A DNA stretch of 34,959 bases from JBKDZP01 sp047971315 (GCA_047971315.1 JBKDZP010000018.1:1-34959); one strand, 5' to 3'. Shown: positions 1 through 7,258, counted from the stretch's first letter. Notes: generated by a model from the letters alone, not told the origin. Numbers and translations are program-made.

Positions 1-126
1 TTCGAGCAGATATATACCATCGGCAGATACTTCTTTTCCGCCTTTCGTTACGTTTGCGATTGCCTTTGCTTGCTGCTTAATTTTGGCTTCTAAATATCCT
101 TTTTGATTGAGTCCATATACACTCAT
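1..126 (-). CDS. Hypothetical protein, N-terminal 42 residues (runs off the left edge)
   Basis: The reverse strand is open from an ATG at 126 to the window edge. It is preceded by a good ribosome site, AAAGGAG, about 10 bases upstream. The visible peptide begins MSVYGLNQKGYLEAKI and continues through a Lys/Gln/Ala-rich helix; no family is recognised. GC content is clearly higher than in most of the window, like the rightward cassette that starts at 322, so both probably arrived on the same foreign segment. A possible promoter (TTGAAA, 16-base spacer, TACAAA on the minus strand) lies between 190 and 225. The leader also holds a small AGAAGA/TCTTCT hairpin near 153-167, which could be an attenuator, but this is weak. 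Confidence 0.55.
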   Translation of the reverse strand, partial: MSVYGLNQKGYLEAKIKQQAKAIANVTKGGKEVSADGIYLLE

Positions 127-243
127 CGCCCGCACACTCCTTTCGTTAAAAATTAGAAGATTTTTCTTCTTCAACTTCTTAAGGGGATTTGTAAGAGCGA
201 ATTCCGGCTTTTCAAAAATTTATTTATTTTTCTATTTAAAGCA

Positions 244-272
244 TTGACATCGACTGCTGTCGATGTTATTAT
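244..272 (+). promoter_or_regulatory. Promoter of the DUF1413-like cassette
   Basis: TTGACA at 244-249 is followed by a 17-base spacer and TATTAT at 267-272, close to the sigma-A consensus. The spacer is filled by a perfect palindrome (see the operator entry). The translation start of the first gene lies about 50 bases downstream of the -10 box. Confidence 0.7.
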
Positions 273-302
273 AATTACATCGACAGCAATCAATGTCGAT
301 TT
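247..302. promoter_or_regulatory. Tandem palindromic operator built from ACATCGAC half-sites
   Basis: The half-site ACATCGAC occurs at 247-254 and again at 277-284. Its inverse, GTCGATGT, is at 259-266 and a near copy (GTCGATTT) is at 295-302. Positions 247-266 form a perfect 8+8 palindrome with a 4-base centre, lying exactly between the -35 and -10 boxes. In addition, 256-266 and 277-287 are perfect 11-base inverted repeats flanking the -10 region. This is what a repressor-binding operator for autoregulation looks like; the DUF1413-like protein or its partner is the obvious candidate repressor (inference). Confidence 0.65.
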
Positions 303-321
303 TAAAAGGAGGATTTATCTT

Positions 322-681
322 ATGGCAACTTTCAGATTCGATTTGAACCAAGAATACAGCGAGCGTTTAGAGGCTGACGCCGCTGCAAAACACATGAACA
401 TCCAGGAATATATTCGTTATAAGATTTTTGGAGAGGTAACTATTTTTTCTGTAGATGAAGTAGTTAACAGAATTCAAGCTGGAGACTTCGAAAACAAGGA
501 ATTTACCGTACCAGATGTTTATACAGATGAAGAATGGTCTCAAATTGACAGAGGTAACGCAGGCGTTCTGGGTAAAAACTTCTACAATCACATTACAGAT
601 CATCCTGAATTAGGTATTCGTTTTGTACCAGACCGCACTATTAAACGTCGTGCAATTTATACTTATAAGAAGGAGGACTAA
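322..681 (+). CDS. DUF1413-like small protein, possible DNA-binding/antitoxin-type regulator
   Basis: A 119-residue protein starting at ATG 322 after AAAGGAGGA; the longer in-frame reading that begins upstream would translate through the promoter and operator, so I rejected it. The first 40 residues (MATFRFDLNQEYSERLEADAAA...) read like a ribbon-helix-helix type strand-helix-helix segment. Residues about 60-95, with VPDVYTDEEW and GNAGVLGKNFYNHI, resemble the DUF1413 pattern of hydrophobic-W followed by lGr.F. It is the first gene of a two-gene unit whose second gene starts four bases after its stop, with the second gene's ribosome site inside its last codons. GC content is higher than the chromosome's. 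A DNA-binding antitoxin or self-regulator fits the operator upstream, but function is inferred. Confidence 0.6.
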   Translation: MATFRFDLNQEYSERLEADAAAKHMNIQEYIRYKIFGEVTIFSVDEVVNRIQAGDFENKEFTVPDVYTDEEWSQIDRGNAGVLGKNFYNHITDHPELGIRFVPDRTIKRRAIYTYKKED

Positions 682-685
682 TCGC

Positions 686-1060
686 ATGTTGTACTCTCTT
701 GATTCAGGCAAATATGTCAGCCAGGTGCCACATAAAAAGGATTTTGATAAGTGGATGAAAAATTTATCTGTTGCGGATTATCAGTCAATCTCAGATAAAT
801 TAAACGAAAAAATTGATGAATCTGATATTAATACAGCAGGATGGCTTCCGGGACACGACTGGACTGGAACTGTATATGAACCTATATATGATGCTTGTGG
901 TAAGAATCAGGTCTTATCAGGCATGTTCTTCGGTCTCATCGTATTTGATCTATTAATGAGAAGAGACGACAAAACATGGGGCTTTGGAAGATTTGAAAAA
1001 GATGGAAAACAAATAGCGAGCATGACTTACTTCGTTTTGGATAACCCACCAGCAAGATAA
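686..1060 (+). CDS. Unknown 124-aa partner of the DUF1413-like protein
   Basis: Starts at ATG 686 after a strong AAGGAGGA at the end of the preceding gene, so the two are translated from one message. The product is acidic-mixed, soluble, without signal peptide or clear membrane span, though residues around 76-90 (SGMFFGLIVFDLLM) are strongly hydrophobic. A striking aromatic segment, WLPGHDWTGTVYEPIY, lies near residues 51-66, and another, WGFGRFEKDGK, near 95-106. I do not recognise the family. Order (possible regulator first, unknown second), tight coupling and an operator-filled promoter resemble toxin-antitoxin modules, but nothing in this sequence shows toxicity. An accessory conjugative-element or phage gene is equally possible. 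Confidence 0.55.
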   Translation: MLYSLDSGKYVSQVPHKKDFDKWMKNLSVADYQSISDKLNEKIDESDINTAGWLPGHDWTGTVYEPIYDACGKNQVLSGMFFGLIVFDLLMRRDDKTWGFGRFEKDGKQIASMTYFVLDNPPAR

Positions 1061-1137
1061 ACAATAGAATAAAGAACCCTTCTCTTATTAGGAAGATTAA
1101 AATGTACCCTTAGTCAAGGACAAATAATAAAAGAGTA

Positions 1138-1203
1138 TTAAAAATTAAGAAGATGATTTCTGTATTCAACGGGAGTCATCTTTTTCAAATTCCATTGATG
1201 GAT
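1138..1203 (-). pseudogene. Detached C-terminal fragment of an IS150-type transposase (orfB)
   Basis: Read on the minus strand, about 22 codons give IHQWNLKKMTPVEYRNHL and a short tail before the stop. This is the highly conserved end of IS150/IS3 OrfB (typically YQW.L.KMTPVEYRNHL). It is followed by the TGTACCC-type terminal repeat, as expected at the 3' end of such an element. Upstream, between this fragment and the end of the truncated orfB, is TGTCTAAAAACTTGACC, itself similar to the inner part of an IS end. The fragment is therefore either what an internal deletion left of the same element, or the tail of a second related copy. Confidence 0.7.
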
Positions 1204-1250
1204 TTAGGTCAAGTTTTTAGACACGAAATTCTGTCGAAATAATATTTAAT

Positions 1251-1616
1251 TTATTCCAATTCCTCCATAAAATCATGAACCCAAGAATATTTTCTTTTTC
1301 TTCTTACTATTGGAAATAAATTATATTTATTCATTAATCGTAAAACTTTTTTATGATTGATTATAAAGCCTCTATTTTTTAATTCTAATGTTATTCTTCG
1401 ATATCCATAAGTAGCTTTATTTTTGTTGAATATATCTTTTATTTGTTCCATCAAATCCTTATTTTTATTATCTTTATCAATTTTAGTTACTGTATAATAA
1501 AATGTCGATCTTTTTAATCCTGATATTTTTAGAAGAATCTTTAATGGATATGTTAGCCGAAGTTCATTAACAACACTTACTTTTTCTTCTGTTGTTGATT
1601 CTTCTTGCTTGAACAA
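1251..1616 (-). pseudogene. Truncated IS150-type transposase orfB (N-terminal HTH_21 part only)
   Basis: The reading frame opens with TTG at 1616 and overlaps orfA by 50 bases. Residues 20-110 match the conserved start of IS3-family OrfB: YPLKILLKISGLKRSTFYY, then KDIFNKNKATYGYRRITLEL and HKKVLRLMNKYNL. The homology stops after RRKRKYS and the last ten residues are unrelated. Full-length proteins of this group are about 270-290 residues; the rve integrase domain with the DDE triad is absent. The frame is offset +1 relative to orfA, whereas IS3 elements normally use a -1 shift, which suggests an additional indel. Confidence 0.75.
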
Positions 1617-2085
1617 CGGCTTTTAATTTTTTTGAATATTCAATCTCTGCTTTAAGATATTGATTTTCTAATTCAAGCCTCTTTATTTTTTCTTCTGTAG
1701 TTTCATTTATATTTTGTTTAACTTCTTTTTTCATAGTTGAGCTTCTTCCGCGTTTTTGCTCAACTATATTATAACTGTTTTCCTTATAATTTTTAATCCA
1801 ATTTGACAACATTCCACGACTTGACAGTCCTTCATCAATGGCAACTGAATTAATTGATTCATTATTAATTAAAACTCTATTAATAATTCTTAATTTTGTT
1901 GTAACATCATAAGATTTATTAGTATTTCTACGTATAATATCAATCCCATGTAAATCAATTATATCAATCAAATATTTAATCCCATTATTATTAACTTTAT
2001 AAATTTTAGAAAGAACATTAATAGTTATACCACTTTTATTTTTTTTATATATTTCTACTTTATCTTCATAACTTAATTTTGACAT
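1567..2085 (-). CDS. IS150-type transposase orfA (helix-turn-helix and leucine zipper)
   Basis: A 172-residue protein starting at ATG 2085, seven bases after GGGGTGAT. It has the two helix-turn-helix units expected of long IS150 OrfA proteins (about residues 5-50 and 60-100). A coiled-coil with heptad Leu/Ile follows (EEKIKRLELENQYLKAEIEY, about 130-150), then the family's closing motif SKKLKAVVQAR. OrfA binds the terminal repeats and normally works as a fusion OrfAB made by frameshifting. Here orfB is broken, so OrfA could at most act as a DNA-binding protein or repressor. Base composition matches the AT-rich host. Confidence 0.8.
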   Translation of the reverse strand: MSKLSYEDKVEIYKKNKSGITINVLSKIYKVNNNGIKYLIDIIDLHGIDIIRRNTNKSYDVTTKLRIINRVLINNESINSVAIDEGLSSRGMLSNWIKNYKENSYNIVEQKRGRSSTMKKEVKQNINETTEEKIKRLELENQYLKAEIEYSKKLKAVVQARRINNRRKSKCC

Positions 2086-2244
2086 AAAATCACCCCATTA
2101 CTTGTTGTCCAAATAATGGGGTTCATTACATAAGGCCCTTTAATTGTTAATACTTTCATATAATATACTTGCTAAATATATTAGAAATAATAATTTTATT
2201 TTTGAATTCTATTTAATTTTTATAATCAATAAGTAATTTCATTG

Positions 2245-3351
2245 TTAGTTTTCACCATGTTCTAGCATATTTCTTATTTGAATACCTATTCTTTCTGAAA
2301 GTAATGGGGGTACTGAATTACCTATTTGTATGCGAATATCCGTCTTTGATCCTAAAAATTTATAGTTATCTGGATAACTTTGTATTCTAGCCGCTTCCCT
2401 AGCAGTAAGGCCTCTATTTAGATAGGGATGAATACATCTGGATGAAGATATGCAAGAAAAATTTCTTGTTATTGTCATACCTGGCTCGTTCGGATTCAAT
2501 CTAGCATAAGTATTTCCATATCCTGAAGTTGGCATGTATTCTTTTGGTATTTTATCTTTTACATTCCAAGCACTTAACCCAGTTGGTATAAACTTCATCA
2601 TATTTTTAGCTTTTTCATTATGAATTGCTGGTTTATGATTTGTTACTTCTTTACAACTTTTTCTTATTGATTTTTGATAATCATTTTTGGGATTTTCTAA
2701 ATATTTTGTTATTTCTTCTTCATCACTTTGTGGTAAATCACTTATTGCATCCCATAAAGTAACAACCTTTAATTTTTTTTTCCCATTAAATGAATGAGTT
2801 GGTTCTGGATATTTAATTCTAGTTTTTGTATTTGTACCTATAAAAATTATTCTTTCTCTTTGTTGTGGCACTCCATATTCAACAGCATTTAAAAGTCTGT
2901 ATTCTAGATTATAACCAATATCTTTAAATTCTTCTAAAATATTTTCTAAAACCTTACCACCTTGCATACTTAAAATTCCGGATACATTTTCCATAACGAA
3001 AAATTTAGGTCTAATGTCACCAACTATTCTTACATATTCTCTAAATAATTTATTTCTAGGATCATCAATAAATCTTTTTCCTAATGTTGAAAATCCTTGA
3101 CATGGTGGACCACCAATAATAACATCTATATCACTATTCCTATATCCTGTTCCGTATAATAATTGTTCTCCTGTCACCTTCGAAATATCTTCAACTATAT
3201 ATTTCACATTAGGATGGTTGGCAATATATGTCTTTGAGGCAGGTTCCCAAACATCATTTGCACAAACAATATTAAATCCAGCATTTTCAAAACCAGTACC
3301 TAAACCACCAGATCCCGCGAACAATTCTATACAATTATATTTTTTACTCAT
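2245..3351 (-). CDS. Type II DNA (cytosine-5)-methyltransferase
   Basis: A 368-residue C5-methyltransferase that protects host DNA from the neighbouring endonuclease by methylating cytosine in a shared recognition site. All key motifs are visible in order: motif I CIELFAGSGGLGTGFENAG (7-25, AdoMet binding), motif IV GGPPCQGFS (80-88, catalytic Cys84), motif VI ENV (121-123) and motif VIII QQRERIIFIG (163-172). The target-recognition region covers about 190-290, and the closing motifs IX/X include RLNPNEPGMTITRNFS and QIGNSVPP. Length is normal and nothing is missing. The gene starts six bases after the nuclease stop and uses AGGGAG inside the nuclease's last codons, so nuclease and methylase are co-transcribed, nuclease first. 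The recognition site cannot be told from sequence. Confidence 0.93.
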   Translation of the reverse strand: MSKKYNCIELFAGSGGLGTGFENAGFNIVCANDVWEPASKTYIANHPNVKYIVEDISKVTGEQLLYGTGYRNSDIDVIIGGPPCQGFSTLGKRFIDDPRNKLFREYVRIVGDIRPKFFVMENVSGILSMQGGKVLENILEEFKDIGYNLEYRLLNAVEYGVPQQRERIIFIGTNTKTRIKYPEPTHSFNGKKKLKVVTLWDAISDLPQSDEEEITKYLENPKNDYQKSIRKSCKEVTNHKPAIHNEKAKNMMKFIPTGLSAWNVKDKIPKEYMPTSGYGNTYARLNPNEPGMTITRNFSCISSSRCIHPYLNRGLTAREAARIQSYPDNYKFLGSKTDIRIQIGNSVPPLLSERIGIQIRNMLEHGEN

Positions 3352-3357
3352 AAATTA

Positions 3358-4101
3358 TTACTCCCTTATTTCATCAATTATCTCTTTTGCTTGTTCAAAA
3401 TTTTCTTCTATTAATAATTTTAACATTATAATTTGTATTTCTCTTTCTGACCTCATAATAAAATGTGGGTCATATATCTTTTCAACTCTGCCCTTATTAT
3501 CAAATACAAAGTAATTTTTACTTGCTCTATTACAAAACTGACATTGCGGTATAGAATTATCTATTGTAAGGGGCCTACTAGGATTTTTATGTCCTTGTTG
3601 TAGCATAGTTATAGAAGCTGGATACATATAATTTAATTTTCCTTCTTTAGAGCCACATGTAGCACATCTATTTCCATAATTATTTTTTAAATCTACAAAA
3701 TTAGTTGTAGTTAATGTTTCTGTCCTTTTCATTTTTTTATATGATGGATATGGTTCATTTACCGTTTTTAACATGTATTCACCTGCAGAAATATTATACA
3801 TTCTACATTCCGAATCTCCTCTTTTTCCAGATAATATATACCATCCTGATTGCTGTGCTAAATGTCTAGCTTGCTGAACATCACTTATATAAAAACCCAA
3901 ACCTCTTAAATATTCAGTCAATTCTTGTTTTGTAACAACTTTACTTAAATTATTATATAAATAAATTAAAACTAAAGCATTTAAAGTATATTTATTTGCT
4001 CTCTTTAAAGAGGGAATTTGAACACCAAATTTTTTTAAATATATATCATGATTTTTTTTTAATTCATTATATTTTAATTCTATTTCTTCATAATTTTTCA
4101 T
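3358..4101 (-). CDS. HNH-type type II restriction endonuclease
   Basis: A 247-residue protein immediately upstream of the C5-methyltransferase. Residues about 146-200 form a zinc-stabilised HNH (beta-beta-alpha-metal) nuclease site: CATC (Cys146, Cys149), QQGHKNPSRPLTIDNS with His171 and Asn182, then CQFC (Cys187, Cys190) followed by NRASKNYFVFD. The N-terminal 130 residues look like a winged-helix DNA-reading domain (for example KQELTEYLRGLGFYISDVQQ, 59-78). Start is ATG 4101 after AAGGAG. Identification rests on the HNH motif plus the methylase neighbour; the cleavage site is unknown. No separate controller (C) gene is seen, although repeats upstream look like control sites. Confidence 0.85.
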   Translation of the reverse strand: MKNYEEIELKYNELKKNHDIYLKKFGVQIPSLKRANKYTLNALVLIYLYNNLSKVVTKQELTEYLRGLGFYISDVQQARHLAQQSGWYILSGKRGDSECRMYNISAGEYMLKTVNEPYPSYKKMKRTETLTTTNFVDLKNNYGNRCATCGSKEGKLNYMYPASITMLQQGHKNPSRPLTIDNSIPQCQFCNRASKNYFVFDNKGRVEKIYDPHFIMRSEREIQIIMLKLLIEENFEQAKEIIDEIRE

Positions 4102-4641
4102 AAATAAATCTCCTTAATTTTATGATACTCATGACACTATAAATGATACTCCACATCAATTCAAAGTATCATAATGTCATTAATCTACTATATCACTAAC
4201 TGAAACATTATATCTTTTATATTAGGAACAAAATAATTCATTGATATTCGATAAAATTTTGCCAAATCTCATCCATTGCTTTACTATTTTCTATAGTTCT
4301 ATCTCATATTTATAACTAAAATCATTGTACCAAATTTCTGACGCAAAGTCCATTTATATATTTAAGTTCCCGTTTTTTACAAATTACTTTATAATATTTG
4401 AGTCAAAATATTATTTTTTGTGAAATATTTAAAATTATTTCATCACTTTATAAAAAATTTCAATTAATTATAGTTTATTTAAAAAATCTAATTTCAAACA
4501 CAACTGTTTTTCTTTAGATCTTTTTTCCATTTTTATCATATCTAAATCTAAATAAATATACCTAATAGTGATAATTCAATGCAATTAAATAATTATTAAT
4601 TACTACTTTGCAAAATAACGTTTTACAGCCGAGTTACATTT
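4102..4641. other. 540-bp stretch without an intact gene between RM system and amidase remnant
   Basis: Extremely AT-rich and closed in all frames. Its right part (4102-4180) is the promoter/operator region of the restriction operon. On the minus strand 4353-4291 a 20-codon piece (MDFASEIWYNDFSYKYEIEL, 20 residues) looks protein-like. A second piece in another frame, ending in SKAMDEIWQNFIEYQ near 4240, may continue it; together they could be the broken tail of a lost gene that I cannot identify. The rest, 4380-4640, shows nothing I can name. Confidence 0.5.
4122..4180. promoter_or_regulatory. ATGATACT half-site array upstream of the restriction operon
   Basis: ATGATACT occurs at 4122-4129 and 4143-4150 (21 bases start to start), with ATGACACT at 4131-4138 between them. 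The inverse AGTATCAT is at 4165-4172, followed by ATGTCAT at 4174-4180, the inverse of ATGACAT. TGATACT, 14 bases, AGTATCA is thus an inverted repeat, 20-70 bases upstream of the nuclease start. Restriction operons often carry such sites for a controller protein or for self-repression; the binding protein here is unknown. Confidence 0.5.
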
Positions 4642-5739
4642 TTGTCATTCGGCGGTGGTGATGGGTCAGAAGTTATATATGCTCTTAGAAATAATAGTAA
4701 GTTATCTAATTTGATTTTAGATAATATGGAATTAGTTGGGCAAGAGGCAAGAAAAGCATATCAAAGAAGATTGCCTTCAGATACATCAAAAGATTATTAT
4801 TTTATTCATAGGAATACCGGTGTAACTGAACCTGTAATTGTGGAATATGGTTTTTTAGATAGTACTGAAGATGATGTAACACAACTAAAAAATAATTGGA
4901 AGTTATTCTCAGAAGCTGTAGTCAAGTCTGTAATGAATTACAAAGGATTAAACTATGTTCCAATTGCTTCTGATAATATATATATTGTAAAAAGTGGAGA
5001 TAGTTTATGGAGTATTGCTAAGAGCTTAGGTGTTACTGTTGATGAATTAAAAGAATATAATAATTTAACAACAAATGCTTTAAGTATAGGCCAAGTAATT
5101 CAAATTCCTACTATTAAAGAAGTTGTAGGAACATATGTAGTAAAAAGTGGAGATACACTATATTCAATTGCTAAATATTTTAATCTAAGTGTTGATGAGT
5201 TAGTAAGCATGAATAATCTAGTTTCTAATACTTTAAGTATAGGCCAAGTGCTAAAAGTAACAAATACAGTTCCAAGTACTGAAACGGAAAATATATATAC
5301 TGTTAAATCGGGGGATAATTTATATTCAATTGCTGCTAGTAATGGAATATCAGTTAGTGATTTAATGGCATATAATAACTTAACAAGTACTAGTTTATCT
5401 ATTGGTCAGATACTAAAAATACCAACTAGTGGACATGAAGTTGAAAAAAATTATACTACATATACTGTAAAAAGTGGAGATAGTTTATGGACTATAGCTA
5501 ATAAATATGGATTAACAACAGCAGAATTAATGGCATTTAATAATATGTCTAGTAGTTTATTATCCATTGGTCAAGTATTAAAAATACCAACAAGTATAGG
5601 AACACAGACTTATATAGTAAAAAGTGGAGATAATTTATATTCCATAGCATCAAAATATAATACATCAGTTGATTCTATTAAATCAAAAAATAATTTAAAA
5701 AGTAATGCATTATCCATTGGTCAAGTACTTTTAATATAA
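4642..5739 (+). pseudogene. N-terminally truncated N-acetylmuramoyl-L-alanine amidase (Amidase_3) with five LysM repeats
   Basis: The open frame begins inside an Amidase_3 domain: FGGGDGSEVIYALRNNSKL, then IHRNTGVTEPVIVEYGF with the catalytic-type Glu, then the STEDDVTQLKNNW end of the domain. Everything before, including the zinc-binding His and Glu and the usual S.HxN His, is missing. After residue 112 come five LysM peptidoglycan-binding repeats (YIVKSGDSLWSIA ... LSIGQVIQIP) of about 45-60 residues. The first codon is a TTG with no ribosome site, so the gene is probably dead or expressed only as a fragment. The intact enzyme would cleave the lactyl-amide bond of peptidoglycan. The break at about 4640 marks the border of the accessory segment to its left. 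Confidence 0.85.
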
Positions 5740-5791
5740 CTGTACAAAAATTAAACAGTGAAAGTTTTCTTGGAAATATTAACTAAATGAT

Positions 5792-5823
5792 ATAACATCT
5801 CAATAGACGAGATGTTATTTTAT
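5792..5823 (+). terminator. Terminator after the amidase remnant
   Basis: ATAACATCTC (5792-5801) pairs perfectly with GAGATGTTAT (5809-5818) across a 7-base loop and is followed by TTTTATT. It is a clean intrinsic terminator for rightward transcription. Confidence 0.8.
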
Positions 5824-5828
5824 TAACT

Positions 5829-5852
5829 AAAAAAATCAAGACTTAATCTTGA
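5829..5852 (-). terminator. Terminator of the SleB/CwlJ-like gene
   Basis: On the minus strand TCAAGA (5852-5847) pairs with TCTTGA (5841-5836) across five bases, followed by seven T residues. It lies 45 bases downstream of the hydrolase stop. Confidence 0.65.
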
Positions 5853-5897
5853 AATTTTTGATTTAATTAATTTTTAACTATACTAATTAAAAACATA

Positions 5898-6323
5898 TTA
5901 ATGTATTTGAGGACATACTCCAGCGATTGGACGATAAAAACAGTGATTTTTATATTGTCCTGCTAGTGGTTGTTCATACCATGTTGTTTTGCAACTACTT
6001 GTACCTGGTGCATAAAACCAAAGTGCATTTGTGGCTGGATGGTAATACTCTCCTTTTAAAACTCGATCCGCTAAATTTTTTTCAGCTGTTGTTGGATTAC
6101 TAAAAAATAAGGGACTATCTTTCCCCGCAAATCCTCCTGGATCTTGATAAATCATTTCACTAATTGTAATTATATTTTTAAAAGTATAACAGTCTGCTAA
6201 TACTCTATTTACTCCAACATTTCCAACCATAAGCATTCCTAAGTTACCTTCACCTAGAGCTTCTGCTCTCATTAGTCTAGCTAAAAGGTCACGTTCTGCA
6301 GTTGTATATTTAATTATTGACAT
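5898..6323 (-). CDS. SleB/CwlJ-type cell wall hydrolase
   Basis: A 141-residue protein of the Hydrolase_2 (SleB/CwlJ) family, which hydrolyses peptidoglycan, in Bacillus the spore cortex during germination. The typical opening is present: TTAERDLLARLMRAEALGEG with the conserved catalytic-type Glu21, then GMLMVGNVGVNRV. The conserved second half has YQDPGGFAG, NPTTAEKNLADRVLKGEYYHPATNALWF and FYRPIAGVCP. There is no signal peptide and no LysM or SPOR domain, so length and layout match CwlJ rather than SleB. Start is ATG 6323 after AGGTGAT. It stands alone between the amidase remnant and the agr locus. Whether the organism forms spores cannot be told; the family also occurs in non-sporulating relatives. 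Confidence 0.85.
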   Translation of the reverse strand: MSIIKYTTAERDLLARLMRAEALGEGNLGMLMVGNVGVNRVLADCYTFKNIITISEMIYQDPGGFAGKDSPLFFSNPTTAEKNLADRVLKGEYYHPATNALWFYAPGTSSCKTTWYEQPLAGQYKNHCFYRPIAGVCPQIH

Positions 6324-6535
6324 TATATCACCTATGTTATTATATGTTATATATTTATTTTGTATTATTTATTTTGTTAAAATTATATAAAATTGTGTTC
6401 TATTTTATAAAATCAGATTTAATTTGGGAAAAATTGGAAAAATATTATAAAATATATTGCATTTTGACTTTGAGTGTGATAAATTTCAATAAGTAGATGT
6501 AAGTCTCAAGTAATGGTTGACTGGGAGATGAAATA

Positions 6536-7258
6536 ATGATAAAATTTGTAGTTTGCGATGATGAGGAATTTTTTATAAAAAATACTCAAAAAATAGTAAA
6601 AAAAATATTATCTGAAAGTGATTTGGAGTATGAAATTGATAGTTTTAGTAAATATAATAAAAAATTAGAAGAAATTATTTCTTCTAATACATCGACAAAA
6701 ATTTATATATTAGATGTTGAACTGAATGATAGTATATCTGGAATTGACATTGCAAGAAAAATTAGAAGAACTGATTGGGAAAGTAGTATTATAATTGTAA
6801 CCTCACATTTTGAATTAGGATATGAAGTATTAAAAGCTCAAATTATGTTATTAAATTTTATTTCAAAATATGATAACTGTAATAAAAATATTGAAATGAC
6901 GATTAGAAAAGTAATTTCAAAAATAAATAATAAAAAAACATTGACATTCGAACAATCTGGGATTACATATAGAATTTATCTAGATGATATTTTATATGTA
7001 GAAAAAGATACTGTTGAGAGAAAGTGTTTAATTAAAACAACTTATAATGAAGTTTTAGTAAATAAAACATTGACAGAAATTATTGATGAACTAGACGGAA
7101 GATTTTTCTTATCTCATAGGAGTTGTTTAGTAAATACTGAAAAAATTATGAAAGTAGATTGGAAAAATGGAAAAATTGTATTTGATAACAAAATTAGTAT
7201 AAATTCACTAGCTCGCGATAAAAAGAAAGGTCTTATGGAATATGTTGAAAATCATTAG
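6536..7258 (+). CDS. agrA: AgrA-type LytTR response regulator
   Basis: A 240-residue response regulator. Receiver domain 1-120: acidic pocket VCDDE (Asp8, Asp9) and phospho-acceptor Asp60 in YILDVEL. The LytTR DNA-binding domain covers about 140-236: YRIYLDDILYVEKD, RFFLSHRSCLVNTEKI and the closing RDKKKGLMEYVENH. LytTR proteins activate promoters with two direct 9-bp repeats spaced 12 bases apart. Start ATG 6536 follows GGGAG. The agrC start codon lies inside its last codons, so the kinase-regulator pair is translationally coupled. It should receive phosphate from AgrC when the AgrD-derived peptide accumulates. A candidate target site lies at 9471-9501. Confidence 0.9.
   Translation: MIKFVVCDDEEFFIKNTQKIVKKILSESDLEYEIDSFSKYNKKLEEIISSNTSTKIYILDVELNDSISGIDIARKIRRTDWESSIIIVTSHFELGYEVLKAQIMLLNFISKYDNCNKNIEMTIRKVISKINNKKTLTFEQSGITYRIYLDDILYVEKDTVERKCLIKTTYNEVLVNKTLTEIIDELDGRFFLSHRSCLVNTEKIMKVDWKNGKIVFDNKISINSLARDKKKGLMEYVENH

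Larger units (their letters stand above)
1103..2125 (-). mobile_element. Decayed IS3-family (IS150-type) insertion sequence
   Basis: The element reads leftward. Its left (orfA-side) end is TGAACCCCATTATTTGGACA (minus strand, 2125-2106), a typical IS150-like end. At the other side, TGTACCCTTAGTCAAGGACA at 1103-1122 looks like an opposite end; the two match at roughly half the positions, mainly the outer TG.ACCC and inner GGACA. Between them lie an intact-looking orfA, a truncated orfB and a detached orfB C-terminus. The DDE integrase core is missing, so the element cannot transpose by itself. No target-site duplication is evident beside the two ends. Confidence 0.75.

Noticed and set aside
244..321. 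Longer start for the DUF1413-like gene
   Set aside because: The extra codons lie on the -10 box and operators, and the good ribosome site precedes ATG 322.
4613..4626. AATAACGTTTT shared between 4613 region and 13190 region as a possible integration site pair
   Set aside because: Only eleven bases, no recombinase gene nearby and no other shared flank; such matches are expected by chance in AT-rich DNA.
4982..5739. DNA-level repeats such as AAAAGTGGAGATA
   Set aside because: They are the coding consequence of the five LysM domains, not a separate repeat array or CRISPR.
6473..6515. TCAATAAGT/TCAAGTAAT pair upstream of agrA as a second LytTR site
   Set aside because: Period is 20, not 21, the copies share only six of nine bases, and the pair lies right at the ribosome site.
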